Source: Porphyra umbilicalis
Taxonomy: Eukaryota; Rhodophyta; Bangiophyceae; Bangiales; Bangiaceae
Reading direction: 5' to 3'
NCBI GenBank assembly: GCA_002049455.2
Contig: KV918779.1
Location: forward strand, 248,001-312,000
Length of the DNA stretch: 64,000 bases
A program made the translations under genes and the position numbers. Shown here one piece after another: positions 32,709 through 44,634 of this stretch. How positions within the stretch are numbered: position 1 is the stretch's first letter; each line of letters starts with the position of its first letter. The notes below the pieces were generated by a model, which had not been told where the DNA came from, did no database searches, and was given only the letters and a program-made list of their open reading frames with translations.

Positions 32709-33350
32709 GCGATGAGACTGGCCCTCAGCGCCGGGCGCCCTCAGTTGCTGGACACAGTTTCTTGCCAGGTCTCAAACGCCAGGTCGGGAGTCAGGCCGGT
32801 ATTCAAAAAAAGTGTCGTTTTAAATTTTGTGGCCTGACGGCTCTTGGCGCAGCGTCAGGGGCATGCTGCCGTCCCCTGTCGACTGGCTGCCATCTACCCC
32901 TTGCACAAACGGCTTGTGTTGGTAGAGGGGGCGCTCAATCCGCCACCGCATGTGCTATTCGTCTGACACCAGATAAGAACCCATCCTGTCCCCGTTTATT
33001 AACCACTGGTTCACTTCCTTCGAGAAGCACACCGTTGGGCTCAGCTCACCCTCCCCTCCTCCACCATCTTTTTTCCATAAAACTTTGACGCTTCACTCTT
33101 TTTGGTGGTAGGTGGGTCGGTATCGGGGTATACGCCAGTTAACAACCCATCAAGCATCCTGAGAAAACCTAGGCGTTCTGCAGTGTTGACGGATAATTGT
33201 ACCACAGTGTTGATGTGTGACCGACCGAATTGAGTCAATTGTCGATGGGAGTAAATCCTATTGCACCAATCAAGAACCTGGAAAACCCTGGCAATATTCT
33301 ATCCAACCACAGCTTGAACAGAAAAAAGAACAAAGGAACCAAGGGCGTGA
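32709..33350. other. no gene recognised
   Basis: Ordinary composition with short ORFs only. Confidence 0.4.
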
Positions 33351-33896
33351 TCACAGCAGTCCACGCTGGCAACAGTCACCCGCGCTGGGCACATGAAACA
33401 GCTTGCGCTGCTTGCTGGCACGTTCCCGCAGGAACAGCTTGCGGGAAGACGGGCGCAGTCGGTGCAGCCGGTGCCGGCCCTCCTCGGCGGCCTCTTCACT
33501 TACCAGCCACCAAACCTTGGCCCACTTCGTGCGCTCCTGCGCTGCAGCCAGCTGGGCCTTTTTGTGCTTTTTGGCTGCCACCGTCGCCTCCCTCTGTCGA
33601 CGACCCAACTCGTGGTCCTGCTGCTTCTTGAGCTTGTCAGCGTCAAACTGCTGAACAGCCGCCAGCACCTCGTGCGCCCTCAAAACAGTTGCTCGTCCCG
33701 CTGTCGAAAGCGTTCCTTGCACGATTGTCGGGCACGACAGGTTCTTGCGGACCACCGGGGTAAGGCGTGACACCAAAAGCTCCAGGTTAACGTCCAACAC
33801 CACTCGGTCTGCTCCTTTTGATAGCTCCCCCGCGGCGCAGTGGAGCTCAACTGGGGCTGGGACAAAAAAGTCATTTCTGCCCATGTGGACCCACAT
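33351..33896 (-). CDS. unrecognised basic coiled-coil-like protein
   Basis: The ATG at 33896 (MWVHMGRNDFF) starts a 181-residue frame that is open throughout. The first ~85 residues contain ELSKGADRVVLDVNLELLV and RATVLRAHEVLAAVQQFD. Then comes a Lys/Gln/Glu-rich helical stretch (ADKLKKQQDHELGRRQREAT, AAKKHKKAQLAAAQERTKWA). The C-terminus is Arg-rich. The sequence has normal complexity and looks truly coding, probably from a transposon given its surroundings, but no family is recognised. The start may not be original, since a short in-phase context upstream (MASKKKPALTTPLRP at about 33954) lies in another frame. Confidence 0.4.
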   Translation of the reverse strand: MWVHMGRNDFFVPAPVELHCAAGELSKGADRVVLDVNLELLVSRLTPVVRKNLSCPTIVQGTLSTAGRATVLRAHEVLAAVQQFDADKLKKQQDHELGRRQREATVAAKKHKKAQLAAAQERTKWAKVWWLVSEEAAEEGRHRLHRLRPSSRKLFLRERASKQRKLFHVPSAGDCCQRGLL

Positions 33897-34480
33897 TGGG
33901 TTCTGAAATCGGCCTGAGCGGGGTCGTAAGAGCAGGTTTTTTCTTTGAAGCCATGTGGATTGTGTTTCCGGAACGACGAGGACGTACTACCTTATGGCCT
34001 CCGAAGCGTCTCGACGTGATGAAGAATGTCCCGCTGTATCTGGCGTACTCATTGCACCGGAAGCACGCTTCACATGGACATATGGAACTGCCGTAGTGTG
34101 GGCCGCGCCACGGGCAACACACGAGCTCAGGACTGGGAATCGTGCTTTTCTGCCTGGTCAGAATTTTGGCCCGCGCGCGCAATGGACGCTTGGCAGGGTC
34201 GCAGAGTGCGATTTGAGCCAAAATTTGACCGTTGGAACGTCTGGACAGAGACCCCATCGAAAACACTCGGCCACCCGTCCCTGCCGACGACGATGGCGTA
34301 TGGAAAAGCTGATCACATGGTTGGAGAGCTGAAGACCTGCTCTTTTCATTCATGTGTCTCATTACAGAACCCATGTATTCTTTGGGGGAAGACGGGCCTT
34401 CCTGTTTGAGTGTTGGCATCTGATTGATTATCCAGAAAATCACTTAGTATGTAAACACTGTCAAGAATCGACCCTTACAG
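33897..34480. other. no gene recognised
   Basis: ORFs of 60-190 codons on both strands overlap each other. The plus frame contains fragments such as RNDEDVLPYGLRSVST, which may be from a decayed transposase, but not enough to name a family. Confidence 0.3.
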
Positions 34481-36748
34481 TTGGTTCTTATCCGATGCCG
34501 TAGGTTCTTTTCTGGTGTCAGACGGATACCCGTTGGAGGTCGGGCGGCCTGCTCCATAGGCGGATCGGGCGCTGGCGCGCCAGCGAGGGAACCGTCGTGG
34601 GGCCTCGCGGGGGCTGCCTCGGACGCCTCTGCTGGCGCCACGCGTGACGCCGCGTTGCGTGGCGCCGCGGCATCCATCGCCGCCTTACCCGCCACCCTTT
34701 TCCCCGCGGCCCCGTCGTCCACTTCTTCGTCGCCGTCTGCCCCGTCGCCCACAGCACCGCTGTTCTAAATCACGTCGGCCGCTGCCGGTCCCCGTACCGC
34801 CGCGCTGCGCGCCGCCGCGGCTTCTGTTGCGCCGCTGTCTCCCGTGCCATTGCTTTTCCGTCGTCCCCCCCATTCTCCCCCCCCTCCTGCTCCCGCCACT
34901 CGTGGCCCTGCCCCACACGCTCCCCACATGCCTGGTCGCTGCCCGCCTGCTGCTCTCCATCCTGCTGCTTCCTCGCCTGACGCCCGACTCCCCTCCACCC
35001 CCGTCTCTGCCACGCCCCCACCGTCCTCTTTGGCAACCACCTCGTTCGGCGGAGCTGCGCCCGTCATTGTGGCCGTGGTTTGTTCTCCGCGGCCCGCTGT
35101 CTCTCTTAGGGTCTCCGCTCGCGCGGCAATCATCATTGCAACGGCCGGAGTGGCGGCTGCGGAGACATCCGTGGTCGGCGAAGGCCGCAGCGCGGCTGCC
35201 TGAAAGGGAAGCAGCGGCGCCCCTGCAAGTGACCCTGCTGGTGGATGGGTGCCGCCGGTGCCGACACAAGTGCTGCATAGCGATGAAACGCGAAAGGCAA
35301 TGCTACAGGCCCTGTGCTCGCAGCGGACCATTCCCTTTGGCGACAACGACTCGAATGCGTCCCTCAAAACGAGCCTGTTGCGATTTAAGGAGGCGGCGAG
35401 CAATGCGTGGGGCGCCGACCTGCAGTGACTGTCTGTTCACGTGCGGCGCCAAGCCTTGACGCGCCGTGGCCACTTGTTGGCTTTTTCAGGCCACCGTGGC
35501 GCATCCGGACTACATGGCGGTAAACCCACTGATAAAACAACCGGCGTCGGCTCGATCCCGGCACCCCCTCTCCGTTGCTCTGTTTCATCTCGTACCGGTT
35601 TGCTGCACCCCACAGCCCGAGAGAGCAATCTACCCGCCGCCCCCGATTCCGGACCGACGCACTTCTTCCCCCTCCCGTCTCGTTCCAAATCCAAGCAGGC
35701 GGGTCGACCACCCCACCTCCCCGTATCGCGGCCATTCTTCATCGCCGTCTTTTGGGACCCTTCCTCCCGCAGGCGGGGGAACCGACTCGGGCGGTCGACG
35801 GCCTGCGGCGTTGCACACGGTCCGAATGGTGCAGTCGCTGCTGGAGGAGGATACGGAGCGGGAAAAGAACATGGCGACCTCCCAGCAGGTGGCGGCGGCG
35901 CAGGGGACCGTCTACAAGGAGCTCATCCAGCTCGACAGCTTTTCGCAGTCGCAGGCGGTGGCCAACACCCGGTTGTACGGGTCCTTCGTCCAAGTTGTCA
36001 ACGACCAGACGGCCACCATGGACGCCGCAGAAACGATTTCCGCGTCGGCAGGTCGCTGCAAGCGGCCAAGTGGGCCTCCCGCCATCGGGCAGCAGCCTAA
36101 TCGCGGCAAGGCTGGAAGCTTGATGCTGCCGGCGGCGACGCTGTGACGGCGAACGGGGGGGTGACCGACGACTTTCATAGTGCGTTGGTGCACGACTGGA
36201 CGATGCCTTCGGAGGTGCTCACCTCGACGTTAGTCTTGGAGCCGCTGTTTGAGCAGCTAGCCGAGCTGGTAAAAATGTGCCATGTGTCGGTCGGGCAGCA
36301 GGGGCTGTGTGGGTCTTGCGCCTGCCTTAGAGTGTATGGAGAGGGCGTTTTGAGGACGCCCGAGGTGTTGCAGGACGGTAAAGCGGCGGGTGTCATCAAC
36401 GCGGAAAAGACGGAGCAGATGCGCAATGTGGTCAGGAATAAGGCGAAGCTCTACATCAAGCAGCTGCACTGGCTGCAGGGCCTGCTCCCCACGGAAATTA
36501 AGACACCAGAAGAGGCAACCTCTGAGAACTTGAGGTCGTTCGTCTTGTCGCAGACCGAGCGCGCCATGTTGATGGAGACCCGCATTGAGGGCGCAGACGT
36601 GGTCGGCTGGCCATCCAACCACCCCATCCGGACGCCGTCCAAGGCGCGCATCAATACGCTGCGAACGCTACTCGGCGCCATGGTTAGGCACGTACCCGCT
36701 GTGGTGACAATCGCTGATATTATTCTTAACACGACTCACTTTGATTGA
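34481..36748 (+). pseudogene. decayed multi-part transposon-like protein gene, family unknown
   Basis: Successive plus frames look like one broken gene. (1) 34481-35203, an Ala/Pro/Ser-rich head with a TAA at about 34768. (2) A short frame at about 35225-35428 with MLQALCSQRTIPFGDNDSNA, followed by GTGACTG and, after 60 bp, TTGGCTTTTTCAG, a plausible small intron. (3) Up to about 36045, with TVYKELIQLDSFSQSQAVAN. (4) After a frame change, LQAAKWASRHRAAA, a TAA, then 36143-36748 with EPLFEQLAELVKMCHVSV, a CGSCAC motif and KARINTLRTLLGAMVRHVPA. Composition and GC3 support coding. No DDE, recombinase or polymerase motif was found. Confidence 0.4.
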
Positions 36749-39310
36749 TTGTTGGCCAAGGCGACCGAGAATGTGAGAAAGAAATACACAAAGCCTTTTT
36801 CTTTTGCTCTTGTAGTCTGTGTGACAAAAATAGACCAGATAGGCTCTCCTGTCATGTGCTTTCTCTGGTAGTCAGCGTGGTAGAGACAAGCCCAACGGAC
36901 ACGCATGCTGTACATCTGATATTTTATATGGGCCCATGAAAGAGCAACCACATGGCTTCCTTGCTCGCTGCCTACTTTCTCAGTCAACTTGACAACGCGA
37001 AACGAGATGTAGTCCAATCATTGGTGGACAGGATGATGGCGTTGACACGGGTGACCCTAGTGCTTGCCAGTCCAGCATGCTGCCGCCACGAGAAAAGTTG
37101 TCTCATTGGACGCTGTTGTCCGTTTGTCGCAGAAAGCGAGAACAAGGGTGTTCTTCCCGGGTCGCTGCCGCCTGGTGGCCGCTTCCTCATGCCCGCGATA
37201 CACTATTCTAATTGCGCCCCTATCAAGAGCATTTCTTCTCGTTCAGGAGCATCTACGCACTTGATCGGTTGTGACTGGAAGGGATTTCGGCTGTGTGGTG
37301 GCCTTTACTGGCCCAGCATTGTGAAGATTAAACAGTGATTCAGAGTCAAGTTCAATCACCAGATCAGATTTGCCAAGCGGCGAGAAGCACGGATCCCGAG
37401 TGTCTGATGCGTGCGCGGCCACAGCTGAGACCAAGTGGCCGACGTAGCCAATGGACGGAAGGGAGGTATCTGCCAATACCCTCACGCCCCAGCGTTTAGA
37501 CCACCCCCCCCAGCACACTCCAGCCTGCAACTCGGCCGCTGTCTCGATCTACGCATCTGCCGCGGCGATCACGGCACCACTGTCAACAGCACCGCCCGCC
37601 TCGCTTGCCACTGCCGGCTTCGATCGCTGGGGCGTACCATTCCCTGAGCTCCTCTCGCTGTCCCTCATCTGTCGCGTAGACGCCATTATTGTTGCGCATT
37701 CCTCACGCCGTAATAAGCTGTGGCGCCGCACACACCCAGTTGGGCGCTGCTTTGTTCTGTTTGTGTCACAGGAGAGCGGCCATGCTGAAGGTCTATTCCA
37801 TGCATTTAGGCGCATGAGGAAAGGGTTTTCTCTGCTGTTCTAGACATTTTCTCTGCTGTTCTAGACATTTGATAACCATGAGAAGTACACAGGATTGGTC
37901 TCCATGGCATGAGTACTCAAGGAAAAAAGACTAGGCGCTCAAAGGATCTCGTAGCGCTGAGATACACCTCGGTGTATCTCTGCCCCTCCAGAATCGCGCC
38001 GTTTTCTTCGTCTCTGCCGATCCGGAACTGGCTCTGACCAATTTTTCATGCAAGACACGTATTGATCCGATCTGGCATCCCATGGAAATGCATGTTCTCT
38101 CGGCTGACTACGAGCATCACTTGCCCCCCACCACCACCGCCCATGTTGACCAACGGCCACTGATGTCGTCCAGACTTCCCCGCAGCACCAATGACACGCA
38201 TTTTTTTGCCTAGCCACGTCGAGTTTCCGCCTGCAGCGTCATCAGCGGGCCATTCATTCCACAAAAAGGCGTTCAAGACAACGGCTGAATGCAAGGAATA
38301 ACGTCTGTCTCTCAAGCCGATTGTCGTAGCCGCCTCAAAGTGGGCCGTAAAAAAACTGATATAGTAGGCTCCAGGATGCTTCCATGCGAAGCGTCAACGC
38401 TCCTTTCATTGCCGAGTTCTGTGCGCGCCAATTCGAGTCGAGCTCATGCGTCTTAATGCGTGGAATCGACCTTAGTCACAGCGCCGGTCATGGCACCTGC
38501 TCCTCAGCCAGCAACCTAAAGTTGCACCTACCTACCGCATAGCCACCGCGCAGCTTCCCTCATCAATGCTTAGTATGGATCCTATCTTCCCCACAAGCGA
38601 AAGCAGACCAGCGAGAGCGACCTCTACTATCCCACCGGCCAGGACTGGGGAGTTTTCAACCCCCCGAGTGCCCAGCCCGCGCAGACGCCTGCGATACCAC
38701 TGCTGTCGATGAATTTGCCCCAGCCACGATGATGGTGCAGAGCGTAGGCTGCAGGCCCAGTGGCTGCGGCCACAGCAGCGCCGCCTCGCCCCCGGTCTGC
38801 TTCGAGGCGCCGCCCAGGCTTTGTCCCATGTCACTATGACCGAAAAAGCACGGACGTGCGCTCAATTTCGCCGCATTTCCGGCGCTCCCCACCCACCATC
38901 AACTATGCCCGCAGTCGGCCGCTGCCGCTTGAACTCGCGTTACGTGTTTTGCAATCTGCTCGCCGGCACACGGTTGGCATCGCCTCCGATGCCAGCAGCG
39001 GCGCGGCGATGGCTCGGCAGAGGCGATAGCGGCACTGGAGCTGTCACCCCACACGTTCGATAAATGCCTGGGGCAGAGGTCGTGTCACCGACACGTACAG
39101 ACACCAGGAGGAGCCTCACCGCCTAACGGGTGCCAGTCGCACAAATAGAGTCTCAGCAGCGGCGGTCCTTGGAGATGCGCGTGCCCCGGCATCTACAGTT
39201 CGGCAGCTACCGGCGTGGGGGACGCGCAGAGAGTCACCGACTACGCCTGCCGCGCTTCCTCCTCCCCTGTTAGCACGGACGCGCCACCGTTTTTTTACAC
39301 CGTGCCTGCG
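36749..39310. other. no confident gene; decayed sequence
   Basis: Frames are short. One minus frame (38046-38315) reads coding-like (NAFLWNEWPADDAAGGNSTW, KMRVIGAAGKSGRHQWPLVN) and continues past a stop with DEENGAILEGQRYTEVYLSA, so it may be a fragment of a decayed protein. A 22-bp direct duplication (TTTCTCTGCTGTTCTAGACA) lies at 37827-37870. Confidence 0.35.
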
Positions 39311-41683
39311 CTACGCCCCCCTCCTACACGACGACGACGCCGACGCTTCGGCCATCGTCGGTGTGCCCCCACACCAGCAAATCCCAGCAGCGGCCATCTG
39401 AGCGATAAGCTCCACATGCAGGGAATGCGTGGCAGAGCACATGACTATTCTCTCCGGTCCTCGCCGTCCCCACCCTTGTGCCCCCTGAAGCCCCACCGAC
39501 CACTGTTCCACCTGCGACAGACATGTAATTGCCCCTATTTTCTTCTCAATGCGCACTGCCGTTTGTGTCGAGCTTCCCACAGCAGCTGGGTGCCATCGCT
39601 TTGGGTCAAAACAGGCCATGAGGAGGACAGAATGTATAAAAGACAAAGTGTAACGATATCCGAGCTCATCACTTTCCTCATCATCGTCTGACAAGCCCTC
39701 GGTATCGCCTGTCCCCTGATGCAGAACAAGGTTACACTGGCTCACCATGGAGCACAGCTTCTTGACATGGTTGGCCTCAATCTTGGCCACAAAGCCAGCA
39801 TCCACGCTCCGGACTTGCCCTAGCGCGCGCGTGGTCAAGTCGCGCACCACCGCCGCGGTCCACGTGTTGAAGGTCTCCATGACCTGCGCCACGACTTGGG
39901 TGACCTCGTTCACTTGAAGCGACCGCAAGGTTGACCGCAGGGTGCCCTGACTGTCCATGGCAGTAACATTCTTGAAAAACGAGCTCGAATCGGCCCACCA
40001 GCCGCCGAGGCGCATCACCTGCTCTAAGAGGCCAGTCTTGTTGAGCAGCGCCATGGCGCCGCCGCTTCGGAATCCATACAGGCGATCATCTCTCTTCTCG
40101 TCAATGTATGCCCGCCCGATGCGCCCCATGTCGGCGAGGAAGCGGCCGTTAATCTCCGTCTCAGTGCGCTTCTTGAACCGGGCTGCTGTCGCCCTGATGC
40201 TTTGCTGCAGCAGGCTCGGGGAGCAGGTACTGCCGACCAAGCCGGTTGATGTCGGCGCCGACACCCGGCGCCGATCAGGCGAAGTGAACCAAGCCGCTGA
40301 AGATCTTGGGGAAGTTTATGTGCTCGCTGTTGCAGCGCACGTAGGCAGACTACCCAATGCTCTCCTCGTCCGACGCCGTTACATGCGCGTAGTAACTGTA
40401 GAATTGAATCCACATCTGGTCCGTGGTACGGGCACCTGTCTTGAACACCCGTAGGCACATCTTCAGGAACCTGTGGTGTCCGTGTCTGTGTGCCAATTGG
40501 TCACAAAACCGACGGGAAGCCCAGACGCAAAGGAGGAGTCACAAAAGCGGGTACAACCTGACACATCAGAGTGCAAGAGGAAGCAACTGCGCTGGGTCAG
40601 CAACTTCAGCAATGCAGCCCAACTGCAAACACAGGGCCCACCCCGCGGACCCGCCATCTCACAAAAAAGACTATGGATATGGGACCCAAGCACTACATAC
40701 CTGTTGAACAACTCTTGGTTTTCCGCCGTCCTCATGTCCGGGAAGAAAACATCCTCAAACTTGAGCCCCATGATCGTGACCGGGCGCCGGAGGGAGATGA
40801 AGAGCATAACATAGAAGAAGTAGTCCAGCTGGTCTGTATCAGCATCGGATGGTGGCGTGTAGGCGCGTGGCTGCTCGGACACCTCCAGGGCGAGGGTAAT
40901 GACTGCCTCTGCGTCATCTACCGGCGCCGCGACGTCGGGCTTGTGGCGCACTCACATCTTGATGTGCAGAGCGCGCATCACCTCTGACGTGACGGCGGCC
41001 GCACTGAGCAAATGCTTCCCGTTGATGCGCGCCTCCTTCTTCGTCGCGCCTCGGAAGTTCTTGAGGCCGTCCGTCGCCACTGGGTTTCCAATGCAGCTGC
41101 CGGGATCCTCGCACTTCGTCTCCTTCTCGTCGTCAAATTCGGCCTTGCCCTTGGCCTGCTACGGAGACGCCGGGCCGCTGCAGTCGAACAGAAGCGCCTC
41201 CTGTCCGTGTTGGCCGTCGACCTTAGCCTCGGAAAAGAGGAAAGTCAGCCCAGTTCTGTAGTCCTTGAGCGTCACGGCGGTAAGCGGCTTGCCGCCAATG
41301 CCCGCCACGCGACCGCCGCCGGCCACCGCCAGCCCCTTCTTTCGGCTTCTCAAGATGGCAATGATGACACGAATGGTGAACGGCGAAAGGCAGTAAAGAA
41401 ACTTGCAGACGCCACGGTCTCGCTTTTCGTCACTGGGGCGGGGGTCGCCCGGATGCCAGCACACCGCGCGAGCAACAAAGTCGGCAAAGGCGCAAGTATC
41501 CAGCATCGTATGCACCACCTCCCGCAGCACAGCTCTAGAGAGAAAGAAGGACTTGGGCGGCTTGGGAGATCCAGAATGAAACGCAGGATGCTTGTGGGGT
41601 GCTTTGAAGACTGGGAACGACTCGTCCGTCCAGGCCGCGGGGGCGCGGTGACGTTGGTGGCGTTGACCACTGCGATGAACCAT
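39311..41683 (-). pseudogene. tyrosine recombinase (Crypton/DIRS-like), degenerate
   Basis: Tyrosine recombinases cut and rejoin DNA through a covalent tyrosine. Reading on minus from the ATG at 41683, a core-binding-like part contains GKPLTAVTLKDYRTGLTFLF. After a TAG at 41159-41161 and a TGA at 40952-40954, still in frame, comes FFYVMLFISLRRPVTIMGLK (about 40770-40825), matching the first Arg box. After two further stops and a frameshift, GFRSGGAMALLNKTGL (about 40040-40080) matches the second Arg box of Crypton/DIRS enzymes, followed by VMRLGGWWADSSSFFKNV. The catalytic Tyr would be expected about where the Asn (AAT) of FKNV stands. Stops and a frameshift make this a pseudogene. The acidic tail is around SDDDEESDEL. 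Confidence 0.7.
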
Positions 41684-42699
41684 CGCCGGGAGAGTGCCTC
41701 AGAGGCAAGAAGGAAGGGGGCGGGGAAGTGAACGGCGCCGCTGGGGGCTGCGGCCGCCGGGGAGAAGGCAGAGTGATGGCGGTGCGAGCGGAAAGCAAGC
41801 GGGGAGAACGTCACGGAGCTGGGGGGGCTAACGAAAGCGCACGAGAGGGCAGCGACCGACCGCGGGTGATGTCGCGTGGGGCGGCTGCCGGAGTGAGTGG
41901 GCGGTGCCGGGACCGATGAAGGGGACGACCCAACAGTGCGCGTGACTGGCCGACGCTTAGCCAGTGGGAACGGGTCGGGGAGGCGCCAGCGGCCACCTCC
42001 ACGAGCGCGGCAAGAGACAACGGGGTCAAGTGGGGCGGCTGTTGAGGAAGGGGTGGGGTGATGGTCGGTGACGACTACAGGAGAGTCTGTCTCAGCCCCG
42101 CAGCCTGTCGAGAAAGTGGCGGAAATACAGTGTCCGCACTGATTGGAAGGGGGCGTGTGGAAGGGAGCCTCGCTTCGGCGGCACTTCCAGCCACCTCTGG
42201 CCTGTTGGCGGTTGCTGGGCCTGCCACACCGCCGCAGTTCCAAAGTCCCCGTGATCTGGGCCTCTCGTGTGGCGGAAAAGGGCGGTCAGGGCCTCACAGG
42301 CGCTGGGAAGGCATCCGTTTGTTCGCCGTGGACTGCCTTGCGAGATCCGCAATACATCGATCGTTCAGCCGCCTGACACGACCTCACGCACACGGGCTTC
42401 AGACAGCAGCGTTCCGTTTCACGTTCATGTCTGTTGTTAGATGTCAGTGTCTGAAGCAGAATAATTGATATTAGACTCGCGACCAATAGTACATATCTCC
42501 GATCGCTCAAGTCTTGTTCCTGCTCGTATCGGCACACACAGAGACAAGGCAACAAAGTTGCCTCAAGATCAGCGCCCGATCACTAGGACCCGACAGTTCC
42601 TTGAGGTAGGTAGAACGGTCGCAAAAAACGGGAGCCAACGCACCACGTTTGACTAGTAGTCAACCAGAGACTCATGGAAGGCCAAGGCCATGCCATTAA
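41684..42699. other. spacer between recombinase and helicase remnants
   Basis: ORFs exist on both strands (for example minus 41350-42243, Pro/Ser/Thr/Arg-rich), but no domain is recognised. Whether it is part of one element with the flanking genes cannot be decided from the sequence. Confidence 0.35.
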
Positions 42700-44634
42700 C
42701 TATGATCCTGAGCTCATCAAACCAATGATATGGAGACGCTCCAAAGCAGGGTTCCGAGACTAACCCGACAGTGCTTTGCCAGCGGCAGACGCGGACGTCA
42801 AGTCGACGGTAGCCTCTTGCAGAGTCCAGCCCTAGGCCGCGTGGATTGTAGAAGCCCACGCCAGCACCGGAAGATTTTCGCTCCGCGTGGCAGCCCGATT
42901 CGCGCCATCGATGGCGACGGTGTGCACCAAAGATGGGATGACGTCCAGCGTCTTGTCTCCGTCACTCGGCTGCTGGAAGCGAACCCGCGGGTACCGACTG
43001 TTGCCTACCGCGCTAAAACACGTGACCACGCCCCGCGAGCAGCACGGCACGCCCTGCCCCGCCAATCAATTGGTCGGCATGGCCACTGCTGCACCCACCC
43101 GCAAATTCAGCGCCAGCAGGTGCTTGAAGGCCGAGTTTAGCAGCGTCGCGGCCTGGGCCGGCGACAAGAACTTGGCGTGCGCCTTTTCGCCCGCGGTGAG
43201 CATCACCGACTCCCCCACCAGCCCCAGAAGCTGCTCCTCTTTCTTGGCGTCGGCGTCTGTCTTGTGGCAGAAGAGGTAGATGACGTCGGGGAGCGGCACA
43301 GCGGTGCGGCTGGTGGCCAGCAGCACCATATCGGCGGCGGTGTGACGCCCCTTGCGTAGACGCAGCAGGAGACCTAGCAGCCTCGCGCCCTGCATGTGGC
43401 GCCAATGCGTTTCGAGGACGACGGCACGGTAGGAAAAAAAGTCCCGCCACGGATCGCTCAGAAAGGCGTACGAGCCCCGTGGTGAAGAGCGCTGCAAGAA
43501 GTCCCCCGCGCAGAGCAGATTCAACCCGCCTCAAGGAGACGACCGCGGTCGCACCGCTCGCAACAACTCGTCAAGCCGCGTCATGAAAGCCGAAGAAAGA
43601 GTGCCTACCTCGTCAATACTGAGCACCATCGAGGCGCGCCTCCGTGCCTTGGCGGCAAAGGGGATGACCTCTTTTAATTCCGTCTGCAGCGGCGAACTGA
43701 CATCCGCGTCTTCGTTGCAGAAGCCGGCTCAGGAGTGCACGGTCGTGCCGCCGACTAAGGTAGCGGCGACGCCCGTGATGGCGCAAACGGCGACGGACAG
43801 ACCGGCATCACGCATCAGCTCCACCGCCTCGTTGACCAAGTGCGTCTTGCCGCACCCCGGGGGCCCCGTGAGGAAGATACTGGTGCCACCCACCAGCAGC
43901 TGGAAAACGCGCCGCAGGTCGCCGCCGACACGGGAGGAAACCACTACGCGAGCCGGGCGGACGGCTACAGACAGGCGTTCTGCTCTGCCAGCCCGCGCAT
44001 GCCCAGCCCGGCTGCCACCTAGGTACGCCCACGTAACGTGCCGCCGCTCTTGCTCCCCCCGACCAGCGCAGGCAGCACTGTCGGCGCCGGCGTCCACCGG
44101 TAGAACCGCGGCAGGAAGGGCGGCAGGCAGTGCCAGCCGCCGCGGATTACCAAGGGGACAGGGTGGGCTTGGAGGGGCCTGCGGAGCGTCTGTCGACTGG
44201 GAAAGGCCCTGCACTGGCACCCCATTTGCACTTGTCGAGCCCCCCAAGACTAAGAAGAAGGCAGTGGCGCACGAGGGGTCGGCCACGTCGACCAACGAAT
44301 CGACACCGGCAAAGAAAGAGCGAAGAGGGGTTCCCTGCCGCGCGATATAGGTAGTGAGGGGGCGCGCGGGAGACTAGGGAGAGTCAGCGAAAGCTGAAGG
44401 GGAAGAGGAAGCGGGGTCCCCGGCCGGGGCGGAGCAGTCAATGACCTCCGTCGCCCACAGGTTGACAGTGTCCTCATCCTCAAACACTCGTGCGCGAACG
44501 CTCCAGGGGTGAAGCAGGTGAGCACGCACCCGCCGCGACGTCTCCGCGGTAGACGGTTTCGCCCGGTCAAAAACGCGGCAAGACGAGGGAAATGTGAGGT
44601 GGTGTGTGGCCAGAAAAACAGCGGGCGTTACCAT
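42700..44634 (-). pseudogene. Pif1-family DNA helicase, nearly complete but with in-frame stops
   Basis: SF1B helicase of the PIF1 group. From the ATG at 44634 (MVTPAVFLATHHLTF) the frame passes a TAG at 44374-44376. Walker A is LTGPPGCGKTHLVNE (about 43840-43870), then AITGVAATLVGGTTVHS. A TGA at 43729-43731 stands where Pif1 proteins often have Trp/Phe. Walker B is SMVLSIDEVGTLSSAFMTRL (about 43600). A TGA at 43531-43533 precedes GGLNLLCAGDFLQ and VVLETHWRHMQGARLLGLLL. A frame change at about 43060 leads to AVGNSRYPRVRFQQPSDGDK and LPVLAWASTIHAA. A TAG at 42832-42834 replaces the Gln of the usual HK-x-QG motif, and then come GWTLQEATVDLTSASAAG and LERLHIIGL. Almost all helicase motifs are therefore visible. 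No Helitron Rep (HUH) domain was found upstream. Confidence 0.82.

Noticed and set aside
42700..44634. Recoding of TGA as Trp to rescue the helicase
   Set aside because: RanGAP and the tyrosine-recombinase-free host frames end normally at TGA, TAG or TAA, and the transposon frames contain TAG as well as TGA. Decay is simpler than a changed code.
42700..44634. Helitron RepHel protein
   Set aside because: The helicase motifs fit the Pif1 group, but no HUH Rep domain was found upstream in the same frame, and no Helitron-type 3' hairpin was located.
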